64,000 nt of DNA from Ruixingdingia sedimenti (GCF_031432425.1 NZ_JAVKPH010000008.1:103505-167504); one strand, 5' to 3'. Shown: positions 19,601-27,383, numbered from the stretch's first letter. Translations and numbers: made by a program. The notes: generated from the sequence alone by a model not told the origin.

Positions 19601-20073
19601 GCGCCGACCGGCTGCTGATCCGTCTGGCAGAGGCGCGCGAAAAGGGCCCGGCCTTCGCCGCCGAATGGCTGCGCGCCAAGCGCGCGTATCGGGCCGAACT
19701 GCGCCGCCGCGCCGAACAGGGCGCGGCCGAATCCGAAGGCCATCAGTTCCACAATGCCGCCATCGAGGCCGCCTTCCGCGCCGCGCTGCCGCTTTACGGC
19801 CTGCAACCGCGCAGCGCCCCGGTGGTGCTGTTCCGCCCGCCGCTGGACCGGCGCTGGCAGGTCACGGGCGGGCGGTGGGTCAGTACGGCGCGGGAATATG
19901 TCACCCCCGACAACGACTGGTCGCCCTTCGCCCCCGCCCTGTCGGTCATCGAGGTGCCGGGCGATCACGATTCGATGGTGCTGGAACCGAACGTCCGCGT
20001 CCTCGCCGCCCGCCTGCGCGCGGCGATCGAGGCGGCCGAACGCCCCGCCCCTCTGGCACGGGCGGCGGAATAG
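13675..20073 (+). CDS. type I polyketide synthase, single module KS-AT-KR-DH-ACP-TE
   Basis: Product is 2132 aa. The ketosynthase (about 10-435) has the triad Cys186 (TACSTS), His322 (HGTGT) and His362 (TNIGH). The acyltransferase (about 530-830) has Ser634 in GHSMGE; its specificity motif reads AAHS, which does not clearly separate malonyl from methylmalonyl. The ketoreductase (about 900-1345) has the NADPH loop TGGFGGIG (1166-1173) and Ser1313, Tyr1326, Asn1330. A dehydratase fold follows, with His1409 (HRLKSGAALIP) and Asp1579 (LHPALMD). The carrier Ser1793 lies in LGGHSLIAV. The thioesterase has Ser1938 (GFSGGG) and His2098 (PGDHDS). No enoylreductase or methyltransferase was seen. The KR-before-DH order is unusual. 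A GT2 gene follows after 2 bp. Confidence 0.95.
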   Translation: MTQAVPLPPVSDTDIAIVGMAAHLPGAGSVAAYWDNLCNGIESIRRLGDDDLRAAGESAARMRQPNYVPAAATLDGFERFDAEFFGFSPKEAAIMDPQHRQFLEVAWEALEDAGHPPEGFPGQIGVFAGCGMGSYFYFNICSNPDLVRSTGMFLLRHTGNDKDFLSTRVSHILDLRGPSLNIQTACSTSLVAVHVAAQSLLNGECDMALAGGVTIELPHARGYLYEDGEILSPDGHCHAFDHRAQGTVFGSGAGCVVLRRLKDAIADGDHIWAVVKGTAVNNDGAAKAGYLAPSVDGQARCVAEAHGVAAVPADTIGYVECHGTGTYLGDPIEVAALTQAFRESTDKAGFCRIGSVKTNIGHLDTAAGVASLIKASLAVHHGEMPASLGYESPNPAIDFDTSPFRVNDRLSPFPRLDAPRRAGVNSLGVGGTNAHAVLEEPPARPPSGESDWPFQLLVLSARNKAALDEASKNLAAHLRAHPEQPLADVAWTLKQGRRAFERRRVLVAASHEEAAALLDDGDPRRVFTHTHLGDGPEVVFMFPGGGAQYAGMARDLYETEPVFREWMDRGLDHLAPRLPHDLRALWLPGEGAAGAAAALLRPSVQLPLIMIAEYALAQLWISWGVKPAALIGHSMGENTAACLAGVMGFEDCIDLVHLRGQLFDTVPPGGMLSVPLAVDSLRPMLGEGLDVASVNALDLTVISGPRAALDALETRLRADGVEPQRVQIDIAAHSRMLEPILQRFGDHLRGMRLSAPRLPVISNRTGQPLTAAEATDPAYWVAHLRGTVQFAQGMAHLMAEPGRVYLEVGPGKALSSLAQANGVPGNQVLSSLRHPDQALADDVYFLGLLGRLWALGVPVDWAPIWGEARRNRVPLPTYPFQRQSYFIEPGKGAVDDAPDGPMRSDDVAAWGWRPVWRPRAVDCPVEIDAAGLAEAGPLCWLVFTDTAGVAARAVARLRAAGHTVVEVRAGDGFARLSDHAYTLAPERGREDYDRLIRDLVARGLAPQRVAHFWLLTADESFRPGSSFFHRVQEQGFYSLLFLAQAIEGESLPRPIHLTMVTNGAAQVRDEPLPYPEKATATGPLRVIPRELPGVTCAVLDVALDRRPRGDALDRLADRVLEDMLAEPATLSAALRGERRYELTHRPVALPAADAPVLKQGAVCLITGGFGGIGLSIAESLIARHGARIVLLARRPLPPRDAWPALLRNSPPGDPLARRIAALQRLESLGGAVEVIAADVCNVEDLRAARAAAEARFGKVDVLIHAAGVVDDGPLLAKGPASVEEVFAPKVHGTQVLAGVFPDGDLDLMVVFSSTSTVIAPAGQVDYVAANEFLNAWAKSRQGGRTRVLALDWGIWTGVGMAAEALAERAPAPRTPAGQPLLDVATFDAEGHRLYTADWRVADRWVLDGHRLKSGAALIPGTGYLELAAEALRAQGETGPFEIRDLYFFRPLAVDEGETRALRLRLARRDEGYGFELRSDVQADGRRGFQLNAQAVLALGHIPAPAPLDLPAIAARCTEGVAEDPQGIRSPQEDHLTFGPRWRVLRRMGFGQGEGLARLVLADAFRAELAGYTLHPALMDIATGWAMRLIAGYHPTHLWVPVSYARVTVHRPLPAEIHSWVRNATDNTAEGPFASFDVTLADAAGQVCVEVHGFTIRRLDGALTLTQRVDARELEFPETGAARPPSPAEERLRHNLTQGILPGEGADAFHRALALGLPQVIVSSMPLDALERQAGEGAGAEAAAGQKFQRPELDSAYAAPRNDIERTLVGFWEDLLGVDRVGVEDSFFDLGGHSLIAVRLFAMIRKAWSVDFPISVLFEAPTIARCAALIEQRIGPVAEGTGDAPRAPERRFTHLVPMHEGEGGPRTPFFLVAGMFGNVLNLRHLAQLLGHDRPFYGLQARGLYGDQEPHGTLEEAARDCIAELRQVQPRGPYLVGGFSGGGLTAWEIARQLEAAGETVALTVLLDTPLPMRPGLSRADRLLIRLAEAREKGPAFAAEWLRAKRAYRAELRRRAEQGAAESEGHQFHNAAIEAAFRAALPLYGLQPRSAPVVLFRPPLDRRWQVTGGRWVSTAREYVTPDNDWSPFAPALSVIEVPGDHDSMVLEPNVRVLAARLRAAIEAAERPAPLARAAE

Positions 20074-20075
20074 CC

Positions 20076-21089
20076 ATGGCAGAGCCCACCGTCCTTGCCG
20101 TCATTCTCAACTGGCGCACCGCGCCGATGACGCTGCGCGCCGCCGAATGCTGCCTGACGGCGATGGAGGGCATCGCCGGCGCCATCACCATCGTGGACAA
20201 CGATTCCGGCGACGGGTCGTATGAGGCGCTGGTGCAGGCGGTGGCCGACCGCGGCTGGCACCGCGTCCGCGTCATCCAGTCGGGGCACAACGGCGGCTTC
20301 GGCGCGGGCAACAATGTGGGGATCCGCGCGGGCCTGCCCGGCGGCGAAAAGCCCGATTTCGTCTATATCCTGAACTCCGACGCCTTTCCCGCCCCCGACG
20401 CGATCCGCCAGTTGCTGGACTACCTGCTGGCGCACCCCCATGTCGGCTTTGCCGGCAGCCACATCCACGGCCCCGAGGGCGACCCGCACACCACCGCCTT
20501 CCGCTTCCCCTCGGCATGGAGCGAACTGGAAGGCGCCGCCCGCACCGGCCCGATCAGCCGCGCGCTGGCCCGCCATACCGTCCCCATGGCCCTGCCGCGC
20601 CACCCCGCGCGGGTGGACTGGCTGGCCGGGGCCAGCATGATGATGCGCCGCACGGTGCTGGACCGGATCGGGCTCTTCGACGAGACCTTTTTCCTTTATT
20701 TCGAGGAAACCGATCTCTGCCTGCGCGCCCGCCGCGCCGGGTGGGAAACCCATTACATCCCCGCCAGCCGGGTCGCGCATATCGGGTCGGAATCCACGGG
20801 AATGAAACGCTGGACGCGGATCCCGCAATACTGGCTCGACAGCCGCCTGCACTATTTCGTCAAGAACCACGGGGCCATGGGTGCCATGGCGGCGACGCTG
20901 GCGCATGTGGCGGGGGGGCTGGTGTGGCGGGCGCGGCGGCTGGTCGCGGGCCGGCCCCGGCTCGATCCGCCGCATTTCCTGCGCGACCTGATCGTGCATG
21001 ATGCCAAGGCAGGGCTGCGCGCCCTGACCCAACCGCGCCGCGCCCCCGCGCGGCAGACCGCCGGGAAGTCCCCGGCACGGAGACCATGA
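20076..21089 (+). CDS. family 2 glycosyltransferase (rhamnosyltransferase-like)
   Basis: Product is 337 aa. It has the WbbL/rhamnosyltransferase-like set: VILNWRTAPMTLRAAECCL, VDNDSGDGSYEALV, the GHNGGFGAGNNVGIRAGL loop, a DxD-equivalent in YILNSDAFPAPD, and the long GASMMMRRTVLDRIGLFDET, FFLYFEETDLCLRARRAGWE block. The start lies 2 bp after the PKS stop and the TGA overlaps the NRPS start (ATGATGA), so the three genes are almost certainly one transcript with coupled translation. This places sugar transfer in the same process as the PKS/NRPS product, either glycosylating it or preparing its carbohydrate acceptor; that link is inferred from position only. Confidence 0.9.
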   Translation: MAEPTVLAVILNWRTAPMTLRAAECCLTAMEGIAGAITIVDNDSGDGSYEALVQAVADRGWHRVRVIQSGHNGGFGAGNNVGIRAGLPGGEKPDFVYILNSDAFPAPDAIRQLLDYLLAHPHVGFAGSHIHGPEGDPHTTAFRFPSAWSELEGAARTGPISRALARHTVPMALPRHPARVDWLAGASMMMRRTVLDRIGLFDETFFLYFEETDLCLRARRAGWETHYIPASRVAHIGSESTGMKRWTRIPQYWLDSRLHYFVKNHGAMGAMAATLAHVAGGLVWRARRLVAGRPRLDPPHFLRDLIVHDAKAGLRALTQPRRAPARQTAGKSPARRP

Positions 21090-24000
21090 TGAGTGCCTTT
21101 TCCGCCATCCTTGTCGGCAACGAATCGCTGTTGATCCAATGCGCCGAACTGCTTTTGTCGCGCGGCCATGCCATCGCCGCCGTCATCACCCGCGCGCCCG
21201 AGGTGCGTTCCTGGGCCGAGGGCCGGGGCATCCGCGCCGAGGCGCAGGATGCGGGCGTGGCCGGGCGGCTGGCCGGGGTCGGGGCGGACTGGCTGTTTTC
21301 CATTGCCAACCTGTCGCTGATCCCCGATGCGCTGCTGCGGCTGGCGCGGCGCGGCGCGATCAACTTCCACGATGGCCCGCTGCCCCGCCATGCGGGGCTG
21401 AACGCGCCGGTCTGGGCGCTGCTGGAAGGGGAGGCGCGCCACGGCATCACCTGGCACCTGATCGAGGGCGGCATCGACGAGGGCGACATCCTCGCGCAGG
21501 CGGAATTCGACATCGCGCCGGGGGATAGCGCGCTGACGCTGAACACCCGCTGCTACGAGGCCGCGATAGAGACGTTCGGGGGCCTGCTGGCCGATCTGGA
21601 AACCGGCACCCTGCGCCGCCGGCCGCAGGACCTGACGCAGCGCAGCTACCATGCCCGCGACGACCGGCCCAAGGCCGCGGCGCGGATCGACTTTGCACAG
21701 GGGGCCGCCGCCATCCTGCGGCTGGTGCGGGCGCTGGATCACGGCCGCTACCGCAACCCGCTGGCGCTGCCCAAGATCGCGGCGGGGGGCCGGGTGCTGG
21801 CCGTGGGTGCGGCGGAAATGGCGGAAGGCGCGGGCGCGCCGGGGCAGGTGCTGGACGCCACCCCCGCCGGGCTGGTGGTCGGCTGCGCCGATGGCGCGGT
21901 GCGGCTGGCCGGGCTGCGCGATCTCGACGGCAACGCCATCTGCCCCACCGCCATCGCGCGGGCGGGCGACATGCTGCCCGCCCTGACGGGGCGCGATGCT
22001 GCGGCGATCACTGCCGCCATCGCCGCCCTGACCCCGGCAGAGGGCCGCCACCGCCGCGCGCTGGCCGCCCTTGCGCCCGCCGAATTGCCGCTGGCCCGCC
22101 CCGCCACGGGCGCGCCGCAACCCGTGGCGAAAGCCGTCGAAACGCCGGATCGGGCCGCCCTGATCGCCGCCTTCGGCCTGCTGGCCGCACAGGGGGCGGG
22201 TGGGGCGCGCGACATCGCGCTGACCGATGCCGCCGGGCCGCAGGCGCCGGGCTATGTCTCCGGCTGGGCGCCGCTGCGCCTGCCCGCCGAGGGGACGGCG
22301 GGCGCGCTGGTCGCGGGTGCCGAGGCCGCGGTGGCCGAAGGGCGCAAGACCCCCGGTTTCGCCGCCGACCTGCCGCTGCGCGACCCTGCCATCGGCCGGA
22401 TTACCGTGCCGCCGCTGGCGCTGGCCTTTGGCGCGGCGGAACTGGTGGCGGGCAGCGCCCTGACGCTGGCCCTGACGCCCGCGGGGGCCACGCTGATCCA
22501 CGACGCCACCCGCCTGTCGCCGGATGCCGCCGCCCTGCTGGCCGCGCGGCTGGCGCATCTGGCGGCCGCCCTTGCCGCCAACCCGGATGCGGATGTGGCC
22601 GGCCTGCCGCCCATGCCGGATGCCGAACGCGCGCTGGTCATCGACCAGTGGAACCGCACCGACACCGCCTATCCCGCCGATCAATGCATCCATCAGGCGT
22701 TCGAGGCGCAGGCCGCCCGCACGCCCGAGGCCGTGGCGCTGGTCTGCGACGGCGCGCAACTGACCTATCGCGCGCTGAACACCGCCGCCAACCGCGCCGC
22801 GCATGTGCTGATGGACATGGGCGTCGGCCCCGGCACGCCGGTGGGGCTGCATACCGGGCGGTCGGCACATCTGCTGATCGGCGCGCTGGCGATCCTCAAG
22901 GCGGGCGGGGCCTATGTGCCGATGGACCCGGCCTATCCGGCAGACCGCACCGCGCTGTATCTGGAGGATTCCGCCGCCCCCGTGGTGGTGACGGAATCGG
23001 CGCTTGCCCCGCATCTGCCGCCGCATGGGGCGGAGGTGCTGGCGCTGGATGCCGACCCGCGGCTCGATACCGCATCCATCGCCAATCCCGACAGCGGGGT
23101 GACGGGCGCGGATCTGGCCTATCTGATCTACACCTCGGGTTCGACCGGGCGGCCCAAGGGGGTGATGGTCGAACACCGCAACGTCGCCAACTTCTTCACC
23201 GGCATGGATGCCCGCATCCGCCACGACCCGCCGGGGGTGTGGCTTGCCGTCACCTCGCTGTCCTTCGACATCTCTGTGCTCGAACTCTTCTGGACGCTGG
23301 CGCGCGGGTTCAAGGTCGTGCTGACCAGCGACGAAAACCGCACGCTGGTGTCGGGCGGGCGCATGGGGTCCGACCGGGGGATGGAATTCAGCCTGTACTA
23401 CTGGGGCAACGACGATGGCGTCGGCCCCGCCAAATACGCCCTGCTGCTGGAAGGCGCGAAATTCGCCGACGCCCACGGCTTCTGCGCCGTCTGGACGCCG
23501 GAACGGCATTTCCATGCCTTCGGCGGGCCATACCCCAACCCCTCGGTCACGGGCGCCGCCGTCGCGGCGGTGACAAAGACCATCGGTGTGCGCGCGGGAT
23601 CGGTCGTCGCCCCGCTGCATCACCCGGCGCGGATCGCCGAGGAATGGGCGGTGATCGACAACCTGACCAACGGCCGCGCGGGGCTTGCCATCGCGAGCGG
23701 CTGGCAGCCCGACGATTTCGTGCTGCGCCCGGAAAACACGCCTCCCGCCAACCGCAAGGCGATGTTCGACGCGATGGATCAGGTGCGCCGGCTGTGGCGC
23801 GGCGAAAAGGTCGCCTTCCCCACCGCGACGGGCAGTTTCGAGGTGGCCACCCAACCCCGCCCGGTATCGCCCGAACTGCCCATCTGGGTCACGACCGCCG
23901 GCAACCCCGACACATGGCGCGAGGCGGGCGAGGTGGGCGCGAACGTCCTGACCCACCTTCTGGGCCAGTCGGTGCAGGAAGTGGGCGAAAAGATCGCGCT

Positions 24001-25648
24001 CTACCGCGACGCGCTGCGCAAGGCGGGGCACGACCCGGCGCGCTTCACGGTGTCGCTGATGCTGCACACCTATGTCGCCCGCGACCGCGAAATCGCGCGC
24101 CGCACCGCGCGCGGCCCGATGAAGGATTACCTGCGGTCCGCCGCCGGGCTGATCAAGCAATATGCCTGGGCCTTCCCGGCGTTCAAGAAACCGCAGGGCG
24201 TGACCAACCCGGCCGAAATCGACCTGCGCGGCCTGACCGAGGATGAACTCGAAGGCATCCTCGATTTCGCCTTCCTGCGGTATTTCGAGGATTCGGGCCT
24301 GTTCGGCACGGTGGACGATTGCCTCGACCGGGTGGAACAGCTCAAGCGCATCGGGGTGGACGAGATCGCCTGCCTGATCGACTACGGCATCCCGCGCGAA
24401 ACGGTTCTGGAAGGGCTTTACCCGCTGGCAGAGGTGCTGCGCCGCGCCAATGCCGGGCCGGAACTGGCCGAGGGCGATTATTCCATCGCCGCGCAGATCC
24501 TGCGCCACGGGGTGACGCATCTGCAATGCACGCCGTCCATGGCGCGGATGATCGCGATGAACGACGACAGCCGCGCGGCGCTGGCGCGGGTGCGCCACCT
24601 GATGATCGGGGGCGAGGCGCTGCCCGGCGCGCTGGTGGCCGATCTGGCGAAGGCGGGCCCCGCGACGGTGGAAAACATGTACGGGCCGACGGAAACGACC
24701 ATCTGGTCCTCGACCGCCACCGCCGATGCGGCCGAACCCGTGGCGAATATCGGCAGCCCGATCGCCAATACCCGCATGTATGTGCTGGACGATGCGCAGC
24801 GCCCGGTGCCCGTGGGCGTGGCGGGCGAATTGTGGATCGGGGGCGCAGGCGTGGCGCGCGGCTATTGGCAGCGCGACGACCTGACGGCGGAACGGTTCCT
24901 GCCCGACCCGTTCCATGAGGGGCGGATGTACCGCACCGGCGATCTGGTGCGCTGGCGGGCGGACGGGCGGCTCGATTTCCTCGGCCGGGCGGACCATCAG
25001 GTCAAGCTCCGCGGCTACCGGATCGAACTGGGGGAAATCGAGGCGGCGCTGGAATCGCAGCCCAATGTCCGCCAGGCCGTGGTTCTGGCGCGCGAGGATG
25101 TGGCGGGCGATCCGCGGCTGGTGGCCTATGTCACCCCGGCGACGGCGGATCCGGTGGCCTTGCGTGGTGCACTTGCGGCGCGGCTGCCCGAACATATGGT
25201 GCCTGCCGCCATCGTGGCCCTGCCGGATTTCCCGCTGACCCCCAACCGCAAGGTGGACCGCAAGGCCCTGCCCGCCCCGTCAGAGGCCGCCCCCGCGCCC
25301 GCAACGGCGGCCTACGAGGCGCCGCAGGACGGGGTGCAGGCAACCATCGCCGCGATCTGGGCGCGGGTGCTGAACGTGCCGCAGGTGGGGGCGAAGGACA
25401 ACTTCTTTGCCCTTGGGGGGCATTCGCTGCTGGCGGTGCAGGCGCATCGGGAAATCCGCGCGGCGCTGAACAGCACGAAACTGTCGATCACCGACATCTT
25501 CCGCTTTCCCACGCTGTCGGCGCTGGCCGCGCATCTGGACGACAGGCCCGCGGCCGACGATCCGGCGGATACCGCCGACCGCGCGCAGGCGCGGGCCGAT
25601 GCCATGTCGCGCCGCCGGGCGCTGCGTGCGGCGCGGACCGGCGCATGA
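21086..25648 (+). CDS. NRPS-like protein: formyltransferase - condensation remnant - adenylation domain with inserted luciferase-like monooxygenase - PCP
   Basis: Product is 1520 aa (a second ATG at 21089 is in frame). Residues about 1-290 are a formyltransferase of the Fmt/ArnA type with Asn93-x-His95 and Asp131. Residues about 300-525 resemble only the C-terminal half of a condensation domain and lack HHxxxDG. The adenylation domain starts near 535; A3 reads YTSGSTGRPKG, A4 SFDISVLEL, A5 MYGPTETTIW, A7 YRTGDLVRW, A8 KLRGYRIELGEIE, A10 NRKVDRKAL. Between A4 and A5 (about 757-1127) sits an FMN-dependent luciferase-like monooxygenase of the MupA/Atu3671 type. The carrier Ser1447 is in LGGHSLLAV. 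My hand-aligned pocket code is D-I-L-Q-M-G-M-I-W-K, close to the glycine code. It overlaps both neighbours by 4 bp. Confidence 0.94.
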   Translation: MMSAFSAILVGNESLLIQCAELLLSRGHAIAAVITRAPEVRSWAEGRGIRAEAQDAGVAGRLAGVGADWLFSIANLSLIPDALLRLARRGAINFHDGPLPRHAGLNAPVWALLEGEARHGITWHLIEGGIDEGDILAQAEFDIAPGDSALTLNTRCYEAAIETFGGLLADLETGTLRRRPQDLTQRSYHARDDRPKAAARIDFAQGAAAILRLVRALDHGRYRNPLALPKIAAGGRVLAVGAAEMAEGAGAPGQVLDATPAGLVVGCADGAVRLAGLRDLDGNAICPTAIARAGDMLPALTGRDAAAITAAIAALTPAEGRHRRALAALAPAELPLARPATGAPQPVAKAVETPDRAALIAAFGLLAAQGAGGARDIALTDAAGPQAPGYVSGWAPLRLPAEGTAGALVAGAEAAVAEGRKTPGFAADLPLRDPAIGRITVPPLALAFGAAELVAGSALTLALTPAGATLIHDATRLSPDAAALLAARLAHLAAALAANPDADVAGLPPMPDAERALVIDQWNRTDTAYPADQCIHQAFEAQAARTPEAVALVCDGAQLTYRALNTAANRAAHVLMDMGVGPGTPVGLHTGRSAHLLIGALAILKAGGAYVPMDPAYPADRTALYLEDSAAPVVVTESALAPHLPPHGAEVLALDADPRLDTASIANPDSGVTGADLAYLIYTSGSTGRPKGVMVEHRNVANFFTGMDARIRHDPPGVWLAVTSLSFDISVLELFWTLARGFKVVLTSDENRTLVSGGRMGSDRGMEFSLYYWGNDDGVGPAKYALLLEGAKFADAHGFCAVWTPERHFHAFGGPYPNPSVTGAAVAAVTKTIGVRAGSVVAPLHHPARIAEEWAVIDNLTNGRAGLAIASGWQPDDFVLRPENTPPANRKAMFDAMDQVRRLWRGEKVAFPTATGSFEVATQPRPVSPELPIWVTTAGNPDTWREAGEVGANVLTHLLGQSVQEVGEKIALYRDALRKAGHDPARFTVSLMLHTYVARDREIARRTARGPMKDYLRSAAGLIKQYAWAFPAFKKPQGVTNPAEIDLRGLTEDELEGILDFAFLRYFEDSGLFGTVDDCLDRVEQLKRIGVDEIACLIDYGIPRETVLEGLYPLAEVLRRANAGPELAEGDYSIAAQILRHGVTHLQCTPSMARMIAMNDDSRAALARVRHLMIGGEALPGALVADLAKAGPATVENMYGPTETTIWSSTATADAAEPVANIGSPIANTRMYVLDDAQRPVPVGVAGELWIGGAGVARGYWQRDDLTAERFLPDPFHEGRMYRTGDLVRWRADGRLDFLGRADHQVKLRGYRIELGEIEAALESQPNVRQAVVLAREDVAGDPRLVAYVTPATADPVALRGALAARLPEHMVPAAIVALPDFPLTPNRKVDRKALPAPSEAAPAPATAAYEAPQDGVQATIAAIWARVLNVPQVGAKDNFFALGGHSLLAVQAHREIRAALNSTKLSITDIFRFPTLSALAAHLDDRPAADDPADTADRAQARADAMSRRRALRAARTGA

Positions 25649-26370
25649 TGGCGGCGGATCTCAGCCCCGGGGCGGGTGTCCGGGCGGAACTGGCGGCGGC
25701 GGCGCTGGCGCTCTTGTTGCCGCCGCGGGTCACGGTGGCCGGGTTCGACCTGCGCGACGATCCGCCCCCGCCCCTGCCGGGCGAGGATCCGGGCCGCGCC
25801 GTGCCGCGGCGGCAGCGGGAATTCGCGGGCGGGCGGGCGGCGGTGCGCCGCGCGCTGGCGCTGATGGGCCAGCCGCCGGTGGCGGTGCCGGTGGGGCCGG
25901 GGCGCGCGCCGGTCTGGCCTGCGGGCGTGGTCGGCAGCCTGACCCATACCGGCCCGGTCTGTCTGGCCGCCGTCGCCCCCGCGCCCGGTTTCCACGCCAT
26001 CGGCATCGACGCCGAACCCGACGCGCCCATGCCCGCCGACCTGCTGCCCGCCGTCTGCCGGGCAGAGGAACGCGCCTGGCTTACCGCGCGCAGCGACGGG
26101 TTGCGGCTGGCCCGCGCGGTCTTTGCCGCCAAGGAGGCCGCGTTCAAGGCGCAGTTCCCGCTGACCGGGGCCTGGCTCGCCTTCACCGAGGCGCTGGTGA
26201 CGCTCGATTTCGCGGCGGGCAGCTTTACGCTGCGTTTCTGCCGCCCGGCGGGGCCCTTTGCCGAAGGGGCGGAACTGCCCGGGCGGTTCGCGTTCCGGGG
26301 CGGGCTGGTGCTGGCGGCGGTCGCAATTGCCCGCGACGGCGCCTTGCCCCTTGGCCCCGCCGCGCTTTGA
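25645..26370 (+). CDS. 4'-phosphopantetheinyl transferase (EntD-like)
   Basis: Product is 241 aa. It transfers phosphopantetheine from CoA to a carrier-protein serine, here most likely Ser1793 of the PKS and Ser1447 of the NRPS-like protein. Family motifs are clear: RRQREFAGGRAAVRRAL, GVVGSLTHT, the Mg-binding IGIDAEPDAP (Asp122, Glu124), and FAAKEAAFKAQFPLTG (Lys163-Glu164). The EntD-type features (PVGPGRAPVWPAGVVGSLTH) fit siderophore/NRPS enzymes rather than AcpS. The ATG overlaps the NRPS stop (ATGATGG), so the activating enzyme is encoded in the same transcript as its substrates. Confidence 0.95.
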   Translation: MMAADLSPGAGVRAELAAAALALLLPPRVTVAGFDLRDDPPPPLPGEDPGRAVPRRQREFAGGRAAVRRALALMGQPPVAVPVGPGRAPVWPAGVVGSLTHTGPVCLAAVAPAPGFHAIGIDAEPDAPMPADLLPAVCRAEERAWLTARSDGLRLARAVFAAKEAAFKAQFPLTGAWLAFTEALVTLDFAAGSFTLRFCRPAGPFAEGAELPGRFAFRGGLVLAAVAIARDGALPLGPAAL

Positions 26371-26414
26371 GGCCATCCTGTCGCCGGTGAAACAAACGGA
26401 ACAGGGCGCAGGGC

Positions 26415-27383
26415 ATGCGGCGGCGGATCGTGCTGGGGGGAACCATCGCTGCGGTGGCGGCGGGGGTGGCGGGCTGGTTCGGCCTGCGGCGCCTGCGCCC
26501 GGCCCCGCTGCCGCCCGCGGCTTTTGCGGCGATCTATGCCGACCCCCTGCCGCCACCCGACGGGCCGATGCGGGTCTATCATCTGGGCCACAGTCTGGTG
26601 GGGCGGGACATGCCGGCGATGCTGGAACAGCTCGCCCCCCCCGGGCATGGCCATCACAGCCAGCTGGGCTGGGGCGCCACGCTGAAGGCCCATTGGGGCC
26701 CGGCGGCGGATATCGGCGGGTACGACCGCGAAAACGCCCATCCCCGGTTCCGCCCCGCGCCAGAGGCCACCGACAGCGGCGCCTATGACGCGGTGGTCCT
26801 GACCGAGATGGTGGAAATCCGCGATGCCCTGCGATATTTCGACAGCCCCCTGTGGCTGGCGCGGTGGGCGGCGCGGGCGCGGGCGGCCAATCCGGCGGTG
26901 CGGGTATACCTCTACGAGACATGGCACCGGCTGGACGACCCCGAGGGCTGGCTGGACCGCCTCGACACCGATCTGGACCGCCACTGGATCGGCGGCGTTC
27001 TGCGCCCGGCGCTGGCGCGGCAGGGGGTGGGCGGGCCCATCCACCTGATCCCCGCCGGGCAGGCGATGGCCCGCGTGGTGCGCACGGTCGAGGGCGGCGG
27101 GGCCGTGCCCGGCCTCGCACGGCGCGAGGACCTGTTCGCGCGCGAGGAAAGCGGCGCGCAGGACATGATCCATTTCAACGACCAAGGCGCCTATCTGGTG
27201 GCGCTGGTGCATTACGCCGTCCTTTACCACCGCAGCCCCGAGGGCCTGCCCCACGCCCTGTTGCGCGCGGACGGCACCCCGGCGGATGCCCCCTCGCCAG
27301 AGGCTGCGGCGCTGATGCAGCGGCTGGTGTGGGATGTGGTGCGCACGACGCCCCTGACCGGCGTCGGGGATATGGCGGCATGA
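26415..27383 (+). CDS. membrane-anchored SGNH-type hydrolase/acyltransferase-like protein
   Basis: Product is 322 aa. Residues 1-24 are a basic start plus hydrophobic helix (RRIVLGGTIAAVAAGVAGWF), a signal anchor, placing the domain in the periplasm. The first catalytic block is YHLGHSLVG with Ser60 as candidate nucleophile, a variant of the GDS(L) motif. The last block is Asp250-Met-Ile-His253 followed by FNDQGAYLVALVHYAVL, the DxxH dyad of SGNH/GDSL enzymes. Such enzymes add or remove ester-linked acyl groups on carbohydrates. It follows the PPTase by 44 bp on the same strand. A role in transferring or trimming the PKS/NRPS acyl product on a sugar is plausible but inferred. The next gene carries a degenerate copy of this domain. 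Confidence 0.7.
   Translation: MRRRIVLGGTIAAVAAGVAGWFGLRRLRPAPLPPAAFAAIYADPLPPPDGPMRVYHLGHSLVGRDMPAMLEQLAPPGHGHHSQLGWGATLKAHWGPAADIGGYDRENAHPRFRPAPEATDSGAYDAVVLTEMVEIRDALRYFDSPLWLARWAARARAANPAVRVYLYETWHRLDDPEGWLDRLDTDLDRHWIGGVLRPALARQGVGGPIHLIPAGQAMARVVRTVEGGGAVPGLARREDLFAREESGAQDMIHFNDQGAYLVALVHYAVLYHRSPEGLPHALLRADGTPADAPSPEAAALMQRLVWDVVRTTPLTGVGDMAA

Noticed and set aside
13645..19968. 2107-codon open frame antisense to the PKS
   Set aside because: A GC-rich shadow frame: low-complexity Arg/Ala/Gly/His composition, no domain, and the sense strand encodes a complete PKS with intact motifs.
21990..22660. Full condensation domain in the NRPS-like protein
   Set aside because: Too short and without HHxxxDG; only the C-terminal portion is recognisable.
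20852..25195. 1447-codon open frame antisense to the NRPS-like gene
   Set aside because: Same reason; the sense product has ordered adenylation, monooxygenase and carrier motifs.
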